From contig NZ_JAASAH010000001.1 of the NCBI RefSeq assembly GCF_012726235.1, forward strand, positions 1 to 64,000: 64,000 nt of DNA, in the 5' to 3' direction. The notes beneath the pieces are model-generated. The model did not search any database. It saw only the letters and a list, made by a program, of their open reading frames with translations, and was not told where the DNA came from. How positions within the stretch are numbered: the first letter of the stretch is position 1; every line of letters starts with the position of its first letter. The DNA comes from Streptomyces sp. HNM0574 (GTDB lineage: Bacteria > Actinomycetota > Actinomycetes > Streptomycetales > Streptomycetaceae). The translations under genes were made by a program, and so were the position numbers. Below, piece by piece: positions 1-10,281 of this stretch.

Positions 1-93
1 ACGCCCGGTTACATTCCGAACCCGGAAGCTAAGCCTTTCAGCGCCGATGGTACTGCATGCGGGAGCGTGTGGGAGAGTAGGACGCCGCCGAAC
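1..93 (+). rRNA. rrf: 5S ribosomal RNA, 3' portion (cut by window start)
   Basis: The first 93 bases match the 3' three quarters of actinobacterial 5S rRNA. The conserved stretch from the CCGAACCCGGAAG loop, through CTAAGCC and CGCCGATGGTACTGC, to the closing GGGAGAGTAGGACGCCGCCG helix is readable. The 5' end lies outside the window, so an rRNA operon lies immediately to the left. The exact 3' end (91-94) is estimated. Confidence 0.95.
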
Positions 94-108
94 TCCTTTT
101 AGAGAAAG

Positions 109-153
109 AGGACTGTGGTCCGGGATTTAATCCCTGGACCACAGTCCTTTTTT
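109..153 (+). terminator. Rho-independent terminator of the rRNA operon
   Basis: A 13-bp perfect stem (109-121 with 136-148) continues inwards as GGGAT/ATCCC around a TTA loop and is followed by a run of seven T. It sits 15 bases after the 5S end and is the most canonical hairpin-plus-T-tract terminator in the window, as expected for an rrn operon. Confidence 0.93.
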
Positions 154-197
154 GTTGCGTCATCTGTTGTTCACATCACCTGGACAGCATCACAGGC

Positions 198-884
198 ATG
201 GGGACGACACAGTTCATCGCTGCCGGAGTGGGTGCCGGAGACGACGTCGTACTGCCGGCGTTCGGAGGAGAGGCGGCCGCGGTGGCCGTCCGTGAGCTCG
301 GGGCCCGGCCTGTCTTCGCGGACATCGATCCGTGGACCTACTGCATCGATCCGGCCTCGGTCGAGGATGTGCTGACGGAGCGGACCGTCGCCGTCGTCGC
401 GCTCCATCTCTTCGGGCATCCGGCCGACTTGGACGGGCTGCGGGCCGTCGGCGGACGTCACGGGGCGGCTGTGGTGGAGGCCGAGCCGCTGCCGCAGTGC
501 GCGACCGTGGACGCCGTACGCCGTCGGCAGCACGCCGCGTACCTGGACCGCCGGCTGACGGGTGTGGTGAAGCCCGAGGTGGCCGAGGGGACGCAGCACG
601 GGTTCTCCGCGTACGTGGTGCGGGTGCCGGGGAACGGGAGACCGGACCGGGACGCGTTCAAGAGAGCCCTGCGGGCGCGCGGAGTTGAGTGCTACGTCCC
701 CGTGAAGGCGCCTGTGCACCGGCTGCCGGGTTTCTCGGCCGGGACGCGGCTCCCGGTGGCGGAGAGGGCCGCCGACGAGACGCTGGCGCTTCCCGTGGAC
801 GCCTCGATGTCGAAGCGGGATCTGCACCGTGTGGTGTCCGCCTGCAACGCCCTGGGCGGCCTGCTGATGGAACCCGCCTGCTGA
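198..884 (+). CDS. Short DegT/DnrJ/EryC1/StrS-like protein lacking PLP residues
   Basis: A 228-residue protein. Its N-terminal half resembles the large domain of DegT/DnrJ aminotransferases: GAGDDVVLPAFGGEAAAVA, then a PVFADIDPWT segment and the AVVALHLFGHPADLD segment. The C-terminal half resembles their small domain (HGFSAYVVRVP, then ALRARGVECYVPVKAPVH). About 40 residues usual at the N-terminus are missing, as is the whole centre that carries the PLP-binding lysine. The VIEDAAQA-type aspartate position reads VVEAEPLP. Normal family members have about 370-400 residues. I infer a non-catalytic descendant or remnant kept as an open frame; codon use is still strongly GC3-biased. No Shine-Dalgarno sequence precedes the ATG, so the start is uncertain. 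It stands alone between the rrn terminator and tRNA-Thr. Confidence 0.75.
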   Translation: MGTTQFIAAGVGAGDDVVLPAFGGEAAAVAVRELGARPVFADIDPWTYCIDPASVEDVLTERTVAVVALHLFGHPADLDGLRAVGGRHGAAVVEAEPLPQCATVDAVRRRQHAAYLDRRLTGVVKPEVAEGTQHGFSAYVVRVPGNGRPDRDAFKRALRARGVECYVPVKAPVHRLPGFSAGTRLPVAERAADETLALPVDASMSKRDLHRVVSACNALGGLLMEPAC

Positions 885-991
885 CGTTGCCGGTTGGGCT
901 TCTGCGGCTCGGTTCCGGGCCGCGGAAGGGCGCGTTGACGAGGGGCGGCGGAGGCCCGTCCGGGGTGGTCATCGGGGCTCCGAAAATGATG

Positions 992-997
992 TAGAGT
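992..997 (+). promoter_or_regulatory. Possible -10 element for tRNA-Thr
   Basis: TAGAGT lies 21 bases before the mature tRNA 5' end, a suitable distance for a short precursor leader. No convincing -35 is seen about 17 bases further upstream, so this is a weak prediction. Confidence 0.3.
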
Positions 998-1017
998 TTA
1001 CGTCGTGCACAGCGCAC

Positions 1018-1090
1018 GCCCCAATAGCTCAGTCGGCAGAGCGTCTCCATGGTAAGGAGAAGGTCAGCGGTTCGATTCCGCTTTGGGGCT
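1018..1090 (+). tRNA. tRNA-Thr (anticodon GGT)
   Basis: A full cloverleaf can be drawn: acceptor GCCCCAA with TTGGGGC and discriminator T; D arm GCTC/GAGC; anticodon stem TCTCC/GGAGA around loop ATGGTAA, which gives anticodon GGT (reads ACC); T arm AGCGG/CCGCT with TTCGATT. CCA is not encoded. A strong hairpin follows 18 bases downstream. Confidence 0.96.
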
Positions 1091-1107
1091 CAGAGCAAGG
1101 AAGTTGA

Positions 1108-1140
1108 GAAGGCCCCCACCATTCGGTGGGGGCCTTCTTG
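1108..1140 (+). terminator. Terminator after tRNA-Thr
   Basis: A 13-bp perfect stem (1108-1120 with 1125-1137) around the tetraloop ATTC, then TTG. It ends the tRNA transcript. Confidence 0.85.
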
Positions 1141-1177
1141 TGTTTCCGGGGTCCGTGCACGGGCGGGAAAGCGACGA

Positions 1178-1225
1178 GGGGCGTGTGGCAGCGGGTGGGG
1201 ATTGTCCCGTGCTGCCACACGCCCC
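1178..1225 (-). terminator. Inverted repeat at the 3' end of osaC
   Basis: A 15-bp inverted repeat (GGGGCGTGTGGCAGC and its complement) encloses an 18-base loop and ends four bases beyond the osaC stop codon. It has no T-tract, which is common for Streptomyces terminators. It and the tRNA terminator separate convergent transcripts. Confidence 0.6.
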
Positions 1226-1228
1226 CGG

Positions 1229-3964
1229 TCACTCCGGTACGCGCATCGCGAGGATCGCCATGTCGTCGGAGGGGGCGTCGCTGGCGAAGCGTTCGACGGC
1301 GCGCATGATGCGCGCGGCGACGGCGCCCGCGGTGAGGCCCGTGCAGGTGGTGAGGACGCCGGCGAGGCCGTCGTCGCCCAGCATGCGGGTGCCCTCGCGG
1401 CGTTCCGTGACGCCGTCGGTGACGCAGAGCAGGACGTCCCCGGGGTCGAGGACGACGTCCTGTTCGTAGAGTTCGAGGTCGTCGATCACGCCGAGCAGGG
1501 GCTGGGGTTCGGCCGCCGGCTCGACGCTGCCGTCCTGGCGGAGGCGGAGCGGCAGCGGGTGGCCGGCGCAGACGACCTTGAGGGCCGCGCTCCCGTCGTC
1601 CTGCGGGCGCATCTCGCCGTAGAGCAGCGTGAGGAAGCGGCTGCGGGTGCCCTCGTCGAGGATGGCGCTGTTGAGGCGTTCGAGGACGGCGGGGCCGCCG
1701 AGGCCCTCGCGGGCGAGCAGGCGCAGCGCGTGCCGGGCCAGGCCGGTGACGGCGGCGGCCTCGGGGCCCGTGCCGCAGACGTCGCCGATGGCGAACCCGT
1801 AGGTGCCCTCGCTGATTTCGAAGAGGTCGTAGAAGTCGCCGCCGACCTCGTTGCCTTCGCCCGCGGCGCGGTAGATGACCTCGACCTCGACTCCGCCCCG
1901 TACGTCGGGGAGTTCGGGCGGGAGGAGGCTGCGCTGGAGGGACTGGCTGATGGCGGTGCGCTCCGAGTAGAGGCGCGCGTTGTCCAGGGCGAGTGCGGCC
2001 CGTCGGGAGAGGTCCTCGGCGAGTTCGAGGATCTCCTGGCGGAAGCGTTCGTCGGTGGGCTTGCCGAGCGTCAGCATGCCGATGACGCGGTTGCGGGCGA
2101 CGAGCGGCAGGACGACGGTCTCGCCGCCGACGGCGGCCGCGGTGGCCAGTGCGCCGCCGGGGGCGAGGTGGTGGTCCTCCTCGCCGAGGACGACGCTGCG
2201 CAGGGAGGTGCGCAGGGCGGCGGAGTGCGCCGCGTCGGAGGGCGCGGTCCACACGCGGGCGCCCGGGGTGGGGACCGGTTCGGGCGGATCGACCTTGGAG
2301 AGCAGGGCCTTGAGGTTGTCGATGCGTTCCTCGTCCTCGTGCAGGACGTAGGAGAGCTTCGGGTCGGAGCCCTGGTCGGCGACGGTGTAGACGGCGCACC
2401 AGGAGGAGAGCGTCGGGACCGTCATCTGGGCCATGAGGGCGAGGGTCTGGTCGCGGTCGAGCGTGCCGGCGAGCAGGTCGGACGCCTCGACGAGGAAGGA
2501 GAGCGAGCCGCGGCGCAGCCGTTCCAGCTCGGTGAGGCGGGCCCGTTCGACGGCGAGGGCGATGCGGTCGGCGGCGAACTGGAGCCGGAGGGCTTCCTCG
2601 TTGGTGTAGCGCCCCGGGGTCTCGGTGGCGACGCCGACGGAGCCGGTGAGGCGGCCCTCGACCTTGAGCGGGACGGTGACGACGGAGCGCATGCCGGTGC
2701 CCGCGAGGAGCGGGACGGCGCCGGGGACGACGGTGAGGTCCTCGTGCACGGAGGGCATCCGCGCGGATCCGTACCGCCCGCTGCCGGCCTCGACGGGGAC
2801 GCGGGCGAAGCGCTGCCGCGCGGAGGGCAGGCCGGTGGAGGCGCGGACCTCCAGCTCGGTCTCGTCGTCGGTGGCGAGGAGGAGGTACGCGGCGTCGCCG
2901 TCGAGCATGTCGCGGGCGCGTTCGACGGTGCGCTGGAGCAGGCCGTCGAGGTCGTCCGGGGTGGGGGAGCCGATGAAGACCTCGAACGGGTCCGTGGCCG
3001 GGTGCTCGCTCCCGTCCGTGCGCCGTCCCGCGCTGTCGGGCGCCGGGGTGCGGGTGGGCGACTGGAGGACGGCGCGCTCGTGGTCGCGCACCAGCAGGCA
3101 GACCGTGGACGGTTCGCCGTCGCCGTCGCGTACCCGCAGGTGGGAGCCGTAGACGGGGAGGGTGCGGCCGTCGACGCCGCGCATGCCGTAGGAGCCCTCC
3201 CAGCGGGAGAGCTGGAGTGCCTCGGCGATGCCGGTGCTGGTGCCCGGGGTGTGCGGCCAGGCGGCGAGGTCGGTCAGCGGCTTGCCGACGACCTGTTCCG
3301 CGGGGTAGCCGAAGAGTTCCTGTGCGTCGTCGTTCCAGGCGGAGATGGTGCCGCCGCGGTCGACCTGGATCACGGCGACGTGCACCCGGGTGTCCGCGAC
3401 GGGCAGGGCCGCGTCGGGGAGGGCCGGGCCGGCGGCGCGGGTGCCGACGGGGCGGTCGGGGAGGTCGAGGCGGAACCAGACGTGTTTGTCGGCGGCCGTG
3501 TAGTCGACGCCCCAGCGTGAGGCGAGCGCCGCGCACAGCAACAGGCCGCGGCCGCCCTCGCGGTCGGGGCTGCCCATGGCCGCCGAGGGGTCCTGGACGG
3601 GGAGTTCGCGCTCGGGGTAGCGGTCGATGACCTCGATGCGGACGCCGTCGGTGTCGCGCAGGCACAGCACTTCGGCGGAGGTGCCCGCGTGCACCACGGC
3701 GTTGGTGACCAGTTCGCTGGTGAGGACGACGGCGTCGTCGATGATGTCGGCGAGGCCCCAGCCCTGCAGGGTGTCGCGGACGAAGGCGCGGGCCGTCGCG
3801 ACGGAACGGCCGACCGGTTCGAAGGTGGCCGCAGCCCTCGCGGTGATCACTGGTCTCCCCATGGGTGTCCGATCGCTGCCCGTGCGCACAGCGGTGTCCG
3901 CCGCCGACGTGTGGCCCCCGTCCACGGGAGGCTCCCCTCGCCCGGTGCCCTCCTCTTGCGTCAC
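1229..3964 (-). CDS. osaC: OsaC: SigB regulator with HATPase, PAS, two GAF and PP2C (SpoIIE) domains
   Basis: About 911 residues. Visible order: an RsbW-like HATPase domain (about residues 40-165, with LTSELVTNAVVHAG and GRGLLLCAAL); a PAS domain (about 185-300, ISAWNDDAQELFGYPAEQVVG); two GAF-like domains (about 320-470 and 490-655); and a PPM/SpoIIE phosphatase (about 660-911) with GGDFYD near 705, GDVCGTGP and a final SDDMAIL metal-site motif. This architecture beside osaA and osaB identifies OsaC, which in S. coelicolor modulates sigma factor SigB after osmotic shock. I chose GTG at 3964 because GGAGG lies nine bases before it; an ATG at 3862 (start MGRPVITARA) lacks a ribosome site. It is divergent from osaA across about 265 bp. 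Confidence 0.88.
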   Translation of the reverse strand: MTQEEGTGRGEPPVDGGHTSAADTAVRTGSDRTPMGRPVITARAAATFEPVGRSVATARAFVRDTLQGWGLADIIDDAVVLTSELVTNAVVHAGTSAEVLCLRDTDGVRIEVIDRYPERELPVQDPSAAMGSPDREGGRGLLLCAALASRWGVDYTAADKHVWFRLDLPDRPVGTRAAGPALPDAALPVADTRVHVAVIQVDRGGTISAWNDDAQELFGYPAEQVVGKPLTDLAAWPHTPGTSTGIAEALQLSRWEGSYGMRGVDGRTLPVYGSHLRVRDGDGEPSTVCLLVRDHERAVLQSPTRTPAPDSAGRRTDGSEHPATDPFEVFIGSPTPDDLDGLLQRTVERARDMLDGDAAYLLLATDDETELEVRASTGLPSARQRFARVPVEAGSGRYGSARMPSVHEDLTVVPGAVPLLAGTGMRSVVTVPLKVEGRLTGSVGVATETPGRYTNEEALRLQFAADRIALAVERARLTELERLRRGSLSFLVEASDLLAGTLDRDQTLALMAQMTVPTLSSWCAVYTVADQGSDPKLSYVLHEDEERIDNLKALLSKVDPPEPVPTPGARVWTAPSDAAHSAALRTSLRSVVLGEEDHHLAPGGALATAAAVGGETVVLPLVARNRVIGMLTLGKPTDERFRQEILELAEDLSRRAALALDNARLYSERTAISQSLQRSLLPPELPDVRGGVEVEVIYRAAGEGNEVGGDFYDLFEISEGTYGFAIGDVCGTGPEAAAVTGLARHALRLLAREGLGGPAVLERLNSAILDEGTRSRFLTLLYGEMRPQDDGSAALKVVCAGHPLPLRLRQDGSVEPAAEPQPLLGVIDDLELYEQDVVLDPGDVLLCVTDGVTERREGTRMLGDDGLAGVLTTCTGLTAGAVAARIMRAVERFASDAPSDDMAILAMRVPE

Positions 3965-4229
3965 CGCAGCGCCCCTCCGTTGCCCTTCGTGCTCACGCGG
4001 CCGCCCTGGTTCTTCCTTTCCGGTGGCCGGAACGGATGGACAGCCGGATGCCAGGTTACTTACGTTCGCAGTGTGCGCGGGTGCCGGATGCCGGTGAAAT
4101 CTGTCGGGGGCCGGGCCGAGAGCGGGTGTGCGATGCTGCCGAACTGTTATCGCCTGGTTCGGGCAGGGTGAAACACTGGGAAGGCTCGAAGCAAAAGCCC
4201 GGGTGGACGGTCGATCCTGGAGGGACACG

Positions 4230-7200
4230 GTGGAGTCTGGCGCGGCGGCGCGTAGCACCAACACGCGCGCGAAGGGCGGACGATCCCGGAAGAACGGGAC
4301 GATCGAAGTGGACGCGGCCGCGGTCAACAGACTGCTGACGGCGCTCGTCTCGATGCGGGACGGCAACTTCCGGAAGCGGCTGACCGTCACGGGCGACGGG
4401 CCGATGGCGGAGATCGCCGCGGTCTTCAACGAGGTCGCGGACCAGAATCTGCACCTCACCGGCGAGCTGGCGCGGGTGCGGCGGGTGGTCGGCCGGGAGG
4501 GAAAACTCACAGAGCGGCTGGATCCCGGCACCTGTGAGGGCTCCTGGGCGACGGCGATCGAGGCGTCCAACGCGCTGGTCGACGATCTCGTCCGGCCGGT
4601 CTCGGAGGTCGGCCGGGTGCTGTCGGCGGTCGCGGACGGTGACCTGGAGCAGCGGATGGATCTGCGCTCCCGGGGGACGGACGGCGCGGGGCATCCGCTG
4701 CGCGGCGAGTTCCTGAAGGTCGGCCGTACGGTCAACGGGCTGGTCGATCAACTGTCGACGTTCACCGACGAGGTGACCCGGGTCGCCAGCGAGGTCGGCA
4801 CCGAGGGCAAGCTCGGCGGGCAGGCCCGGGTGCGTGGGATGTCCGGTTCCTGGAAGGACCTCACGGACTCCGTCAACACGATGGCCTCCCGGCTGACGGC
4901 GCAGGTGCGGGACATCGCGCTGGTGACGACGGCGGTGGCGAAGGGTGATCTGTCGCGCAAGGTCACCGTCCACGTGTCCGGCGAGATGCTTGAGCTGAAG
5001 AACACCGTGAACACGATGGTGGACCAGCTCTCCTCGTTCCAGTCCGAGGTGACCCGGGTCGCGCGCGAGGTCGGTACCGAGGGTGAACTCGGCGGCCAGG
5101 CGCGGGTGCAGGGCGTGGCCGGGGTGTGGAAGGACCTCACCGACTCGGTGAACCTGATGGCCGGCAACCTCACTTCGCAGGTGCGGGAGATCGCCCAGGT
5201 CACCACGGCGGTCGCGAACGGCGACCTGTCGCAGAAGATCACGGTGAACGCGCGCGGCGAGGTGGCGCAGCTCGCCGAGACGATCAACACGATGACGGAG
5301 ACGCTGCGTACGTTCGCCGACGAGGTCACCCGTGCGGCCAACGAGGTCGGTACCGAGGGTGTGCTCGGCGGGCAGGCGCAGGTGCCGGGCGCGGCCGGGA
5401 TCTGGAAGGACCTCACCGACTCGGTGAACGGCGCGTTCCGGAACCTGACGGCGCAGGTGCGGGACATCGCGCAGGTGACGACGGCGGTGGCCAACGGTGA
5501 TCTCTCGCAGAAGGTCACCGTCGATGTCTCGGGCGAGATGCTCGAGTTGAAGAACACCGTGAACACCATGGTGGATCAGCTCTCGTCCTTCGGTGCCGAA
5601 GTCACCCGCGTCGCACGGGAGATCGGCGTCGAGGGCGAACTGGGCGGCCAGGCGCAGGTGCCGGGTGCGGCGGGGACGTGGAAGGACCTCACGGACTCGG
5701 TGAACACCGCGTTCCGGAACCTCACGGGCCAGGTGCGCAACATCGCCCAGGTGACGACGGCGGTGGCCAACGGCGACCTGTCGCAGAAGGTCACCGTCGA
5801 TGTGTCCGGCGAGATGCTCGAGTTGAAGAACACCGTGAACACGATGGTGGACCAGCTCTCCTCCTTCGCCGAGCAGGTCACGCGGATGGCGCGGGACGTG
5901 GGCACGGAGGGCCGGCTGGGCGGTCAGGCCCGGGTGGACGGCGTCTCGGGCACCTGGAAGGACCTCACCGACTCGGTGAACTTCATGGCGGGCAACCTGA
6001 CGTCGCAGGTCCGCCAGATCGCGCAGGTGACGACGGCCGTCGCGCGGGGTGACCTCTCGCAGAAGATCGAGGTCGACGCGCGCGGGGAGATCCTGGAGCT
6101 GAAGAACACCATCAACACGATGGTCGACCAGCTGTCCGCGTTCGCCGACCAGGTGACGCGGGTGGCCCGTGAGGTGGGCACCGAGGGCAGGCTCGGCGGC
6201 CAGGCCCAGGTGCCCGGAGTCGCGGGCGTGTGGCGGGACTTGACGGATTCGGTGAACGGCATGGCCGGGAACCTGACGGCGCAGGTCCGCAACATCTCGC
6301 AGGTCGCGACGGCGGTGGCGCGCGGTGACCTGTCGCAGAAGATCGACGTGGACGCGCGCGGGGAGATCCTGGAGCTCAAGACCACGATCAACACGATGGT
6401 CGACCAGCTCTCGTCGTTCGCCGAGGAGGTCACCCGGGTCGCCCGCGAGGTGGGTACGGAGGGCATCCTCGGCGGTCAGGCCGAGGTCAAGGGTGTCTCC
6501 GGCACCTGGAAGGACCTCACCCAGTCCGTGAACTTCATGGCGAACAACCTGACGTCGCAGGTCCGCAACATCGCCGAGGTCACGACCGCGGTCGCGCAGG
6601 GCGACCTGTCGAAGAAGATCACCGTCGACGCCAAGGGCGAGGTGCTCGCGCTCGTCACCACGGTGAACACCATGGTGGAGACGCTGTCCTCGTTCGCCGA
6701 GCAGGTCACCCGCGTGGCCCGGGAGGTGGGCACCGAGGGGCAGTTGGGCGGCCAGGCCCGGGTGCGGAACGTCTCCGGCATCTGGAAGGACCTGACCGAC
6801 AACGTCAACCTGATGGCCAACAACCTGACGTCGCAGGTGCGTCAGATCGCGCAGGTCACGACCGCGGTCGCCGGCGGTGACCTCACCAAGAAGGTGACGG
6901 TCGAGGCGAGCGGCGAGGTCGCGCAGCTCGCCGACACGGTCAACACGATGGTGACGACGCTCTCGTCCTTCGCCGACCAGGTGACGAGGGTGGCCCGCGA
7001 GGTGGGCACCGACGGCATGCTGGGCGGCCAGGCCCGGGTGGCGGGCGTCGCCGGTACGTGGAAGGACCTCACCGAGTCGGTGAACTCGATGGCGTCCAAC
7101 CTGACGGGCCAGGTGCGGAACATCGCGATGGTCACCACGGCCATCGCCAAGGGCGACCTGACCAAGAAGATCGACATCGAGGCCAACGGCGAGATCCTCG

Positions 7201-10001
7201 AGCTGAAGACGACGATCAACACGATGGTCGACCAGCTGTCCTCCTTCGCCGAGCAGGTGACCCGGGTGGCCCGGGAGGTGGGCACCGAGGGCCAGTTGGG
7301 CGGCCAGGCGCGCGTCCAGGGCGTCGCCGGCGTGTGGAAGGACCTCACCGAATCGGTGAACGAGATGGCGGGCAACCTCACCCGTCAGGTCCGCGCGATC
7401 GCCGAGGTCGCCACCGCGGTGACCCGCGGCGACCACAACGTCCGCATCGACGTCGAGGCGGCCGGGGAGATCCTCCAGCTCCAGGGCTACATCAACTCGA
7501 TGATCACCAACCTGCGCGAGACCACGCTCGCCAACCAGGAGCAGGACTGGCTCAAGGGCAACCTGGCCCGCATCTCCGGCCTCATGCAGGGCCGCCGTGA
7601 CCTGGAGGACGTCGCCCGCCTGATCATGAGCGAGCTGACGCCCGTCGTCTCCGCGCAGCACGGCGCCTTCTTCCTCGCCGTCTCGCAGGACGAGGACATG
7701 GAGGACATCCGCGTCGGCGCCGACGACGAGCGCGGCGAGTCCTACGAGCTGCGGCTGCAGGGCAGTTACGGGTACGCGCACGGCGCGATGCCCGCGACGT
7801 TCAAGCCGGGCGAGTCGCTGATCGGCACGGCCGCGGCGGAGAAGCGCACCATCCTGGTGGAGAACGCGCCGCCCGGTTACCTCAAGATCTCCTCCGGCCT
7901 GGGGGAGGCCCCGCCGTCGCACGTGATCGTGCTGCCGGTCATCTTCGAGGGGACGGTGCTCGGGGTCGTCGAGCTCGCCTCGTTCCAGCCGTTCACGCAG
8001 ATCCAGAAGGACTTCCTCAGCCAGATCGCCGAGATGATCGCGACGAGCGTCAACACGATCAGCGTCAACACCAAGACGGAGATCCTGCTGAAGCAGTCGC
8101 AGGAGCTCACCGAGCAGCTGAAGGAGCGCTCGGCCGAGCTGGAGAACCGGCAGAAGGCACTCCAGGAGTCCAACGAGCAGCTGGAGGAGAAGGCCGAGCA
8201 GCTCGCGCAGACCAACAGCGACATCGAGATCAAGAACCGCGAGATCGAGGAGGCGCGGCAGGTCCTGGAGGAGCGCGCCGAGCAACTGTCGGTGTCGATG
8301 CGCTACAAGTCCGAGTTCCTGGCGAACATGTCGCACGAGCTGCGTACGCCGCTGAACTCGCTGCTCATCCTCGCCAAGCTGCTCGCGGACAACGCGGAGG
8401 GCAATCTCTCCCCGAAGCAGGTGGAGTTCTCCGAGACGATCCACGGCGCCGGTTCCGACCTGCTCCAGCTGATCAACGACATCCTCGACCTGTCCAAGGT
8501 CGAGGCGGGCAAGATGGACGTCAGCCCGACCCGGATCGCGCTGGTCCAGCTCGTCGACTACGTGGAGGCCACGTTCCGGCCGCTGACGGCGGAGAAGGGG
8601 CTCGACTTCTCGGTCCGCGTCTCGCCCGAACTGCCCGCCACGCTGCACACCGACGAGCAGCGGCTGCTGCAGGTGCTGCGCAACCTGCTGTCGAACGCGG
8701 TGAAGTTCACCGACGGCGGCGCCGTCGAGCTGGTCATCCGCTCGGCCCGGACGGACGTTCCCGACTCGATCCGCGAGCAGATGCTGGAGCACGGTTCGCT
8801 GCGGGACGCGGACGCGGAGCTCATCGCGTTCTCCGTGACGGACACCGGCATCGGCATCGCGGCCAGCAAGATGCGCGTCATCTTCGAGGCGTTCAAGCAG
8901 GCCGACGGCACGACCAGCCGCAAGTACGGCGGCACCGGCCTGGGCCTGTCCATCAGCCGGGAGATCGCGCGGCTGCTGGGCGGCGAGATCTACGCGGCCA
9001 GCGAGCCGGGCCGCGGCTCGACGTTCACGCTGTACCTGCCGCTGCACCCGACCGAACTCCCGCCGCAGGGCTACCCGCAGCTCGGCTCCGGCACCACGCT
9101 GGCCGTCTCGGCGGCCGCGGCGACCGGGGCAGCGGCGGCGGAGCCCGTCGAACCCCTGGAGCGGGGCGAGGAGTCCGCTGAGGAGGCGTGGGACGACGCT
9201 GCCTCCGCGGCCCCCGGCGACTCCGGCGCGGCCGCGCAGACGGGCGCACAGCCGTCCGGCGCGGCCGACGGCGCGGCGTGGGGGCCCAACGGGCAGGCGA
9301 CGGAGGCCGGTTCGGCCGCCGCGGCCAGGACCGCACCGGCGCCCGCACCGGCTCCGGCCGAGGACGGCGCCGGCGGGGTGGCCGACGTGGCCGCGAGCGA
9401 GGCGGAGCGGGCGGCGGCCTCGCTGGCGCGCCGCCGCAGGCAGCGCTCGGCGAACGGCCCCGAGCGGCACTCGCTGCCGCCCGAGGCGCGCCCCGGTCAG
9501 CAGATCCTGCGCAACGGCCGGGAGAACGGCCGGCCGCAGCAGCCGGCGCCCGAGGTCCGGCAGGAGGACGACTCGTGGCTGCACAGCGGCCAGGACCTGG
9601 TGGAGCCGGGCCCCGGCGGCGACTTCAGCGGCGAGAAGGTGCTCATCGTCGACGACGACATCCGGAACGTCTTCGCGCTCACCAGCGTCCTGGAACAGCA
9701 CGGGCTGCAGGTGCTGTACGCGGAGAACGGCCGGGAGGGCATCGAGGTCCTGGAGCAGAACGACAACGTCGCGGTCGTCCTGATGGACATCATGATGCCG
9801 GAGATGGACGGCTACGCGACGACGGCCGCGATCCGGAAGATGCCGCAGTTCGCCGGGCTGCCGATCGTCGCGCTGACGGCGAAGGCCATGAAGGGCGACC
9901 GGGAGAAGAGCATCGAGGCCGGTGCGTCCGACTATGTCACCAAGCCGGTGGACACCGACCACCTGCTGTCCGTCATGCGGCAGTGGATGCACGGGGAGTG
10001 A
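4230..10001 (+). CDS. osaA: OsaA: poly-HAMP hybrid histidine kinase, osmotic adaptation
   Basis: 1,923 residues starting at a GTG preceded by GGAGGG (4219-4224). No signal peptide or transmembrane segment is visible, so it is probably cytoplasmic. After about 170 residues come ten HAMP-type units of exactly 92 residues. Then follow a GAF-like domain (about 1121-1277, ending [18 protein letters not shown]), a coiled coil (about 1288-1360), the HisKA H-box MSHELRTP with His1369, and an HATPase ([28 protein letters not shown]). A disordered Ala/Pro/Gly-rich linker (about 1625-1800) leads to a receiver domain with phospho-acceptor Asp1853 in [11 protein letters not shown] and Lys1905. S. coelicolor OsaA with OsaB controls osmotic stress adaptation. 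The layout also resembles fungal group III (Nik1) osmosensing kinases. osaB lies 280 bp downstream. Confidence 0.93.
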   Translation: MESGAAARSTNTRAKGGRSRKNGTIEVDAAAVNRLLTALVSMRDGNFRKRLTVTGDGPMAEIAAVFNEVADQNLHLTGELARVRRVVGREGKLTERLDPGTCEGSWATAIEASNALVDDLVRPVSEVGRVLSAVADGDLEQRMDLRSRGTDGAGHPLRGEFLKVGRTVNGLVDQLSTFTDEVTRVASEVGTEGKLGGQARVRGMSGSWKDLTDSVNTMASRLTAQVRDIALVTTAVAKGDLSRKVTVHVSGEMLELKNTVNTMVDQLSSFQSEVTRVAREVGTEGELGGQARVQGVAGVWKDLTDSVNLMAGNLTSQVREIAQVTTAVANGDLSQKITVNARGEVAQLAETINTMTETLRTFADEVTRAANEVGTEGVLGGQAQVPGAAGIWKDLTDSVNGAFRNLTAQVRDIAQVTTAVANGDLSQKVTVDVSGEMLELKNTVNTMVDQLSSFGAEVTRVAREIGVEGELGGQAQVPGAAGTWKDLTDSVNTAFRNLTGQVRNIAQVTTAVANGDLSQKVTVDVSGEMLELKNTVNTMVDQLSSFAEQVTRMARDVGTEGRLGGQARVDGVSGTWKDLTDSVNFMAGNLTSQVRQIAQVTTAVARGDLSQKIEVDARGEILELKNTINTMVDQLSAFADQVTRVAREVGTEGRLGGQAQVPGVAGVWRDLTDSVNGMAGNLTAQVRNISQVATAVARGDLSQKIDVDARGEILELKTTINTMVDQLSSFAEEVTRVAREVGTEGILGGQAEVKGVSGTWKDLTQSVNFMANNLTSQVRNIAEVTTAVAQGDLSKKITVDAKGEVLALVTTVNTMVETLSSFAEQVTRVAREVGTEGQLGGQARVRNVSGIWKDLTDNVNLMANNLTSQVRQIAQVTTAVAGGDLTKKVTVEASGEVAQLADTVNTMVTTLSSFADQVTRVAREVGTDGMLGGQARVAGVAGTWKDLTESVNSMASNLTGQVRNIAMVTTAIAKGDLTKKIDIEANGEILELKTTINTMVDQLSSFAEQVTRVAREVGTEGQLGGQARVQGVAGVWKDLTESVNEMAGNLTRQVRAIAEVATAVTRGDHNVRIDVEAAGEILQLQGYINSMITNLRETTLANQEQDWLKGNLARISGLMQGRRDLEDVARLIMSELTPVVSAQHGAFFLAVSQDEDMEDIRVGADDERGESYELRLQGSYGYAHGAMPATFKPGESLIGTAAAEKRTILVENAPPGYLKISSGLGEAPPSHVIVLPVIFEGTVLGVVELASFQPFTQIQKDFLSQIAEMIATSVNTISVNTKTEILLKQSQELTEQLKERSAELENRQKALQESNEQLEEKAEQLAQTNSDIEIKNREIEEARQVLEERAEQLSVSMRYKSEFLANMSHELRTPLNSLLILAKLLADNAEGNLSPKQVEFSETIHGAGSDLLQLINDILDLSKVEAGKMDVSPTRIALVQLVDYVEATFRPLTAEKGLDFSVRVSPELPATLHTDEQRLLQVLRNLLSNAVKFTDGGAVELVIRSARTDVPDSIREQMLEHGSLRDADAELIAFSVTDTGIGIAASKMRVIFEAFKQADGTTSRKYGGTGLGLSISREIARLLGGEIYAASEPGRGSTFTLYLPLHPTELPPQGYPQLGSGTTLAVSAAAATGAAAAEPVEPLERGEESAEEAWDDAASAAPGDSGAAAQTGAQPSGAADGAAWGPNGQATEAGSAAAARTAPAPAPAPAEDGAGGVADVAASEAERAAASLARRRRQRSANGPERHSLPPEARPGQQILRNGRENGRPQQPAPEVRQEDDSWLHSGQDLVEPGPGGDFSGEKVLIVDDDIRNVFALTSVLEQHGLQVLYAENGREGIEVLEQNDNVAVVLMDIMMPEMDGYATTAAIRKMPQFAGLPIVALTAKAMKGDREKSIEAGASDYVTKPVDTDHLLSVMRQWMHGE
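4735..7515 (+). repeat. Ten in-frame 276-bp repeats inside osaA
   Basis: The codons for W-K/R-D-L-T recur at 4849, 5125, 5401, 5677, 5953, 6229, 6505, 6781, 7057 and 7333. Every interval is exactly 276 bp (92 codons), with no insertion or deletion. Each unit also carries VGTEGxLGGQA-, TTAVAxGDLS- and [14 protein letters not shown] segments. The nucleotide match between units is high enough to allow homologous recombination in frame. Confidence 0.95.
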
Positions 10002-10281
10002 TGTGACACGGTGCAGGTCGGTCACGTGAGCGGTGCCGTGGCGTCCCAAGAGGGCGTCCGGCGCTGACTCTCGGTGGCCGAAGCGGCAGGAAAACACGGT
10101 AAAGCGGGAACCTTATGGTCTCCTGGTGCGTTTCTGCTACGGACACAGTGACATCACCGTGACAGGGTGTGGTGGACCGCGACGGGCGGCTACCATGACC
10201 CGCACAAGGACGGGCGGCGATGCATAAGGATCCGCCCCAGGGGCGGCGTCCGAGGGGCTGCCGGGGCGAGGAGGACGGGCC

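Noticed and set aside
1018..1090. tRNA-Thr as attachment site of an integrated element
   Set aside because: No integrase gene and no second copy of the tRNA 3' end nearby; the tRNA is followed directly by conserved osaC.
1049..3520. Long plus-strand open frame opposite osaC
   Set aside because: High-GC DNA lacks stops on the antisense strand; the translation is Gly/Ala/Val/Arg-rich with no domain, while the minus strand has clear HATPase, PAS, GAF and PP2C motifs.
4735..7515. Regular repeats suggesting a CRISPR array or satellite
   Set aside because: The 276-bp units lie in one continuous coding frame and encode HAMP domains; there are no short direct repeats with unique spacers.
4056..10097. 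Minus-strand open frame of about 2,000 codons opposite osaA
   Set aside because: Its His/Arg/Leu-rich repeats are the mirror of the HAMP repeats; it has no independent start signal or domain.
10033..10227. Possible 64-codon gene between osaA and osaB
   Set aside because: No ribosome site, low GC3 and no recognisable features; more likely the osaB promoter region.
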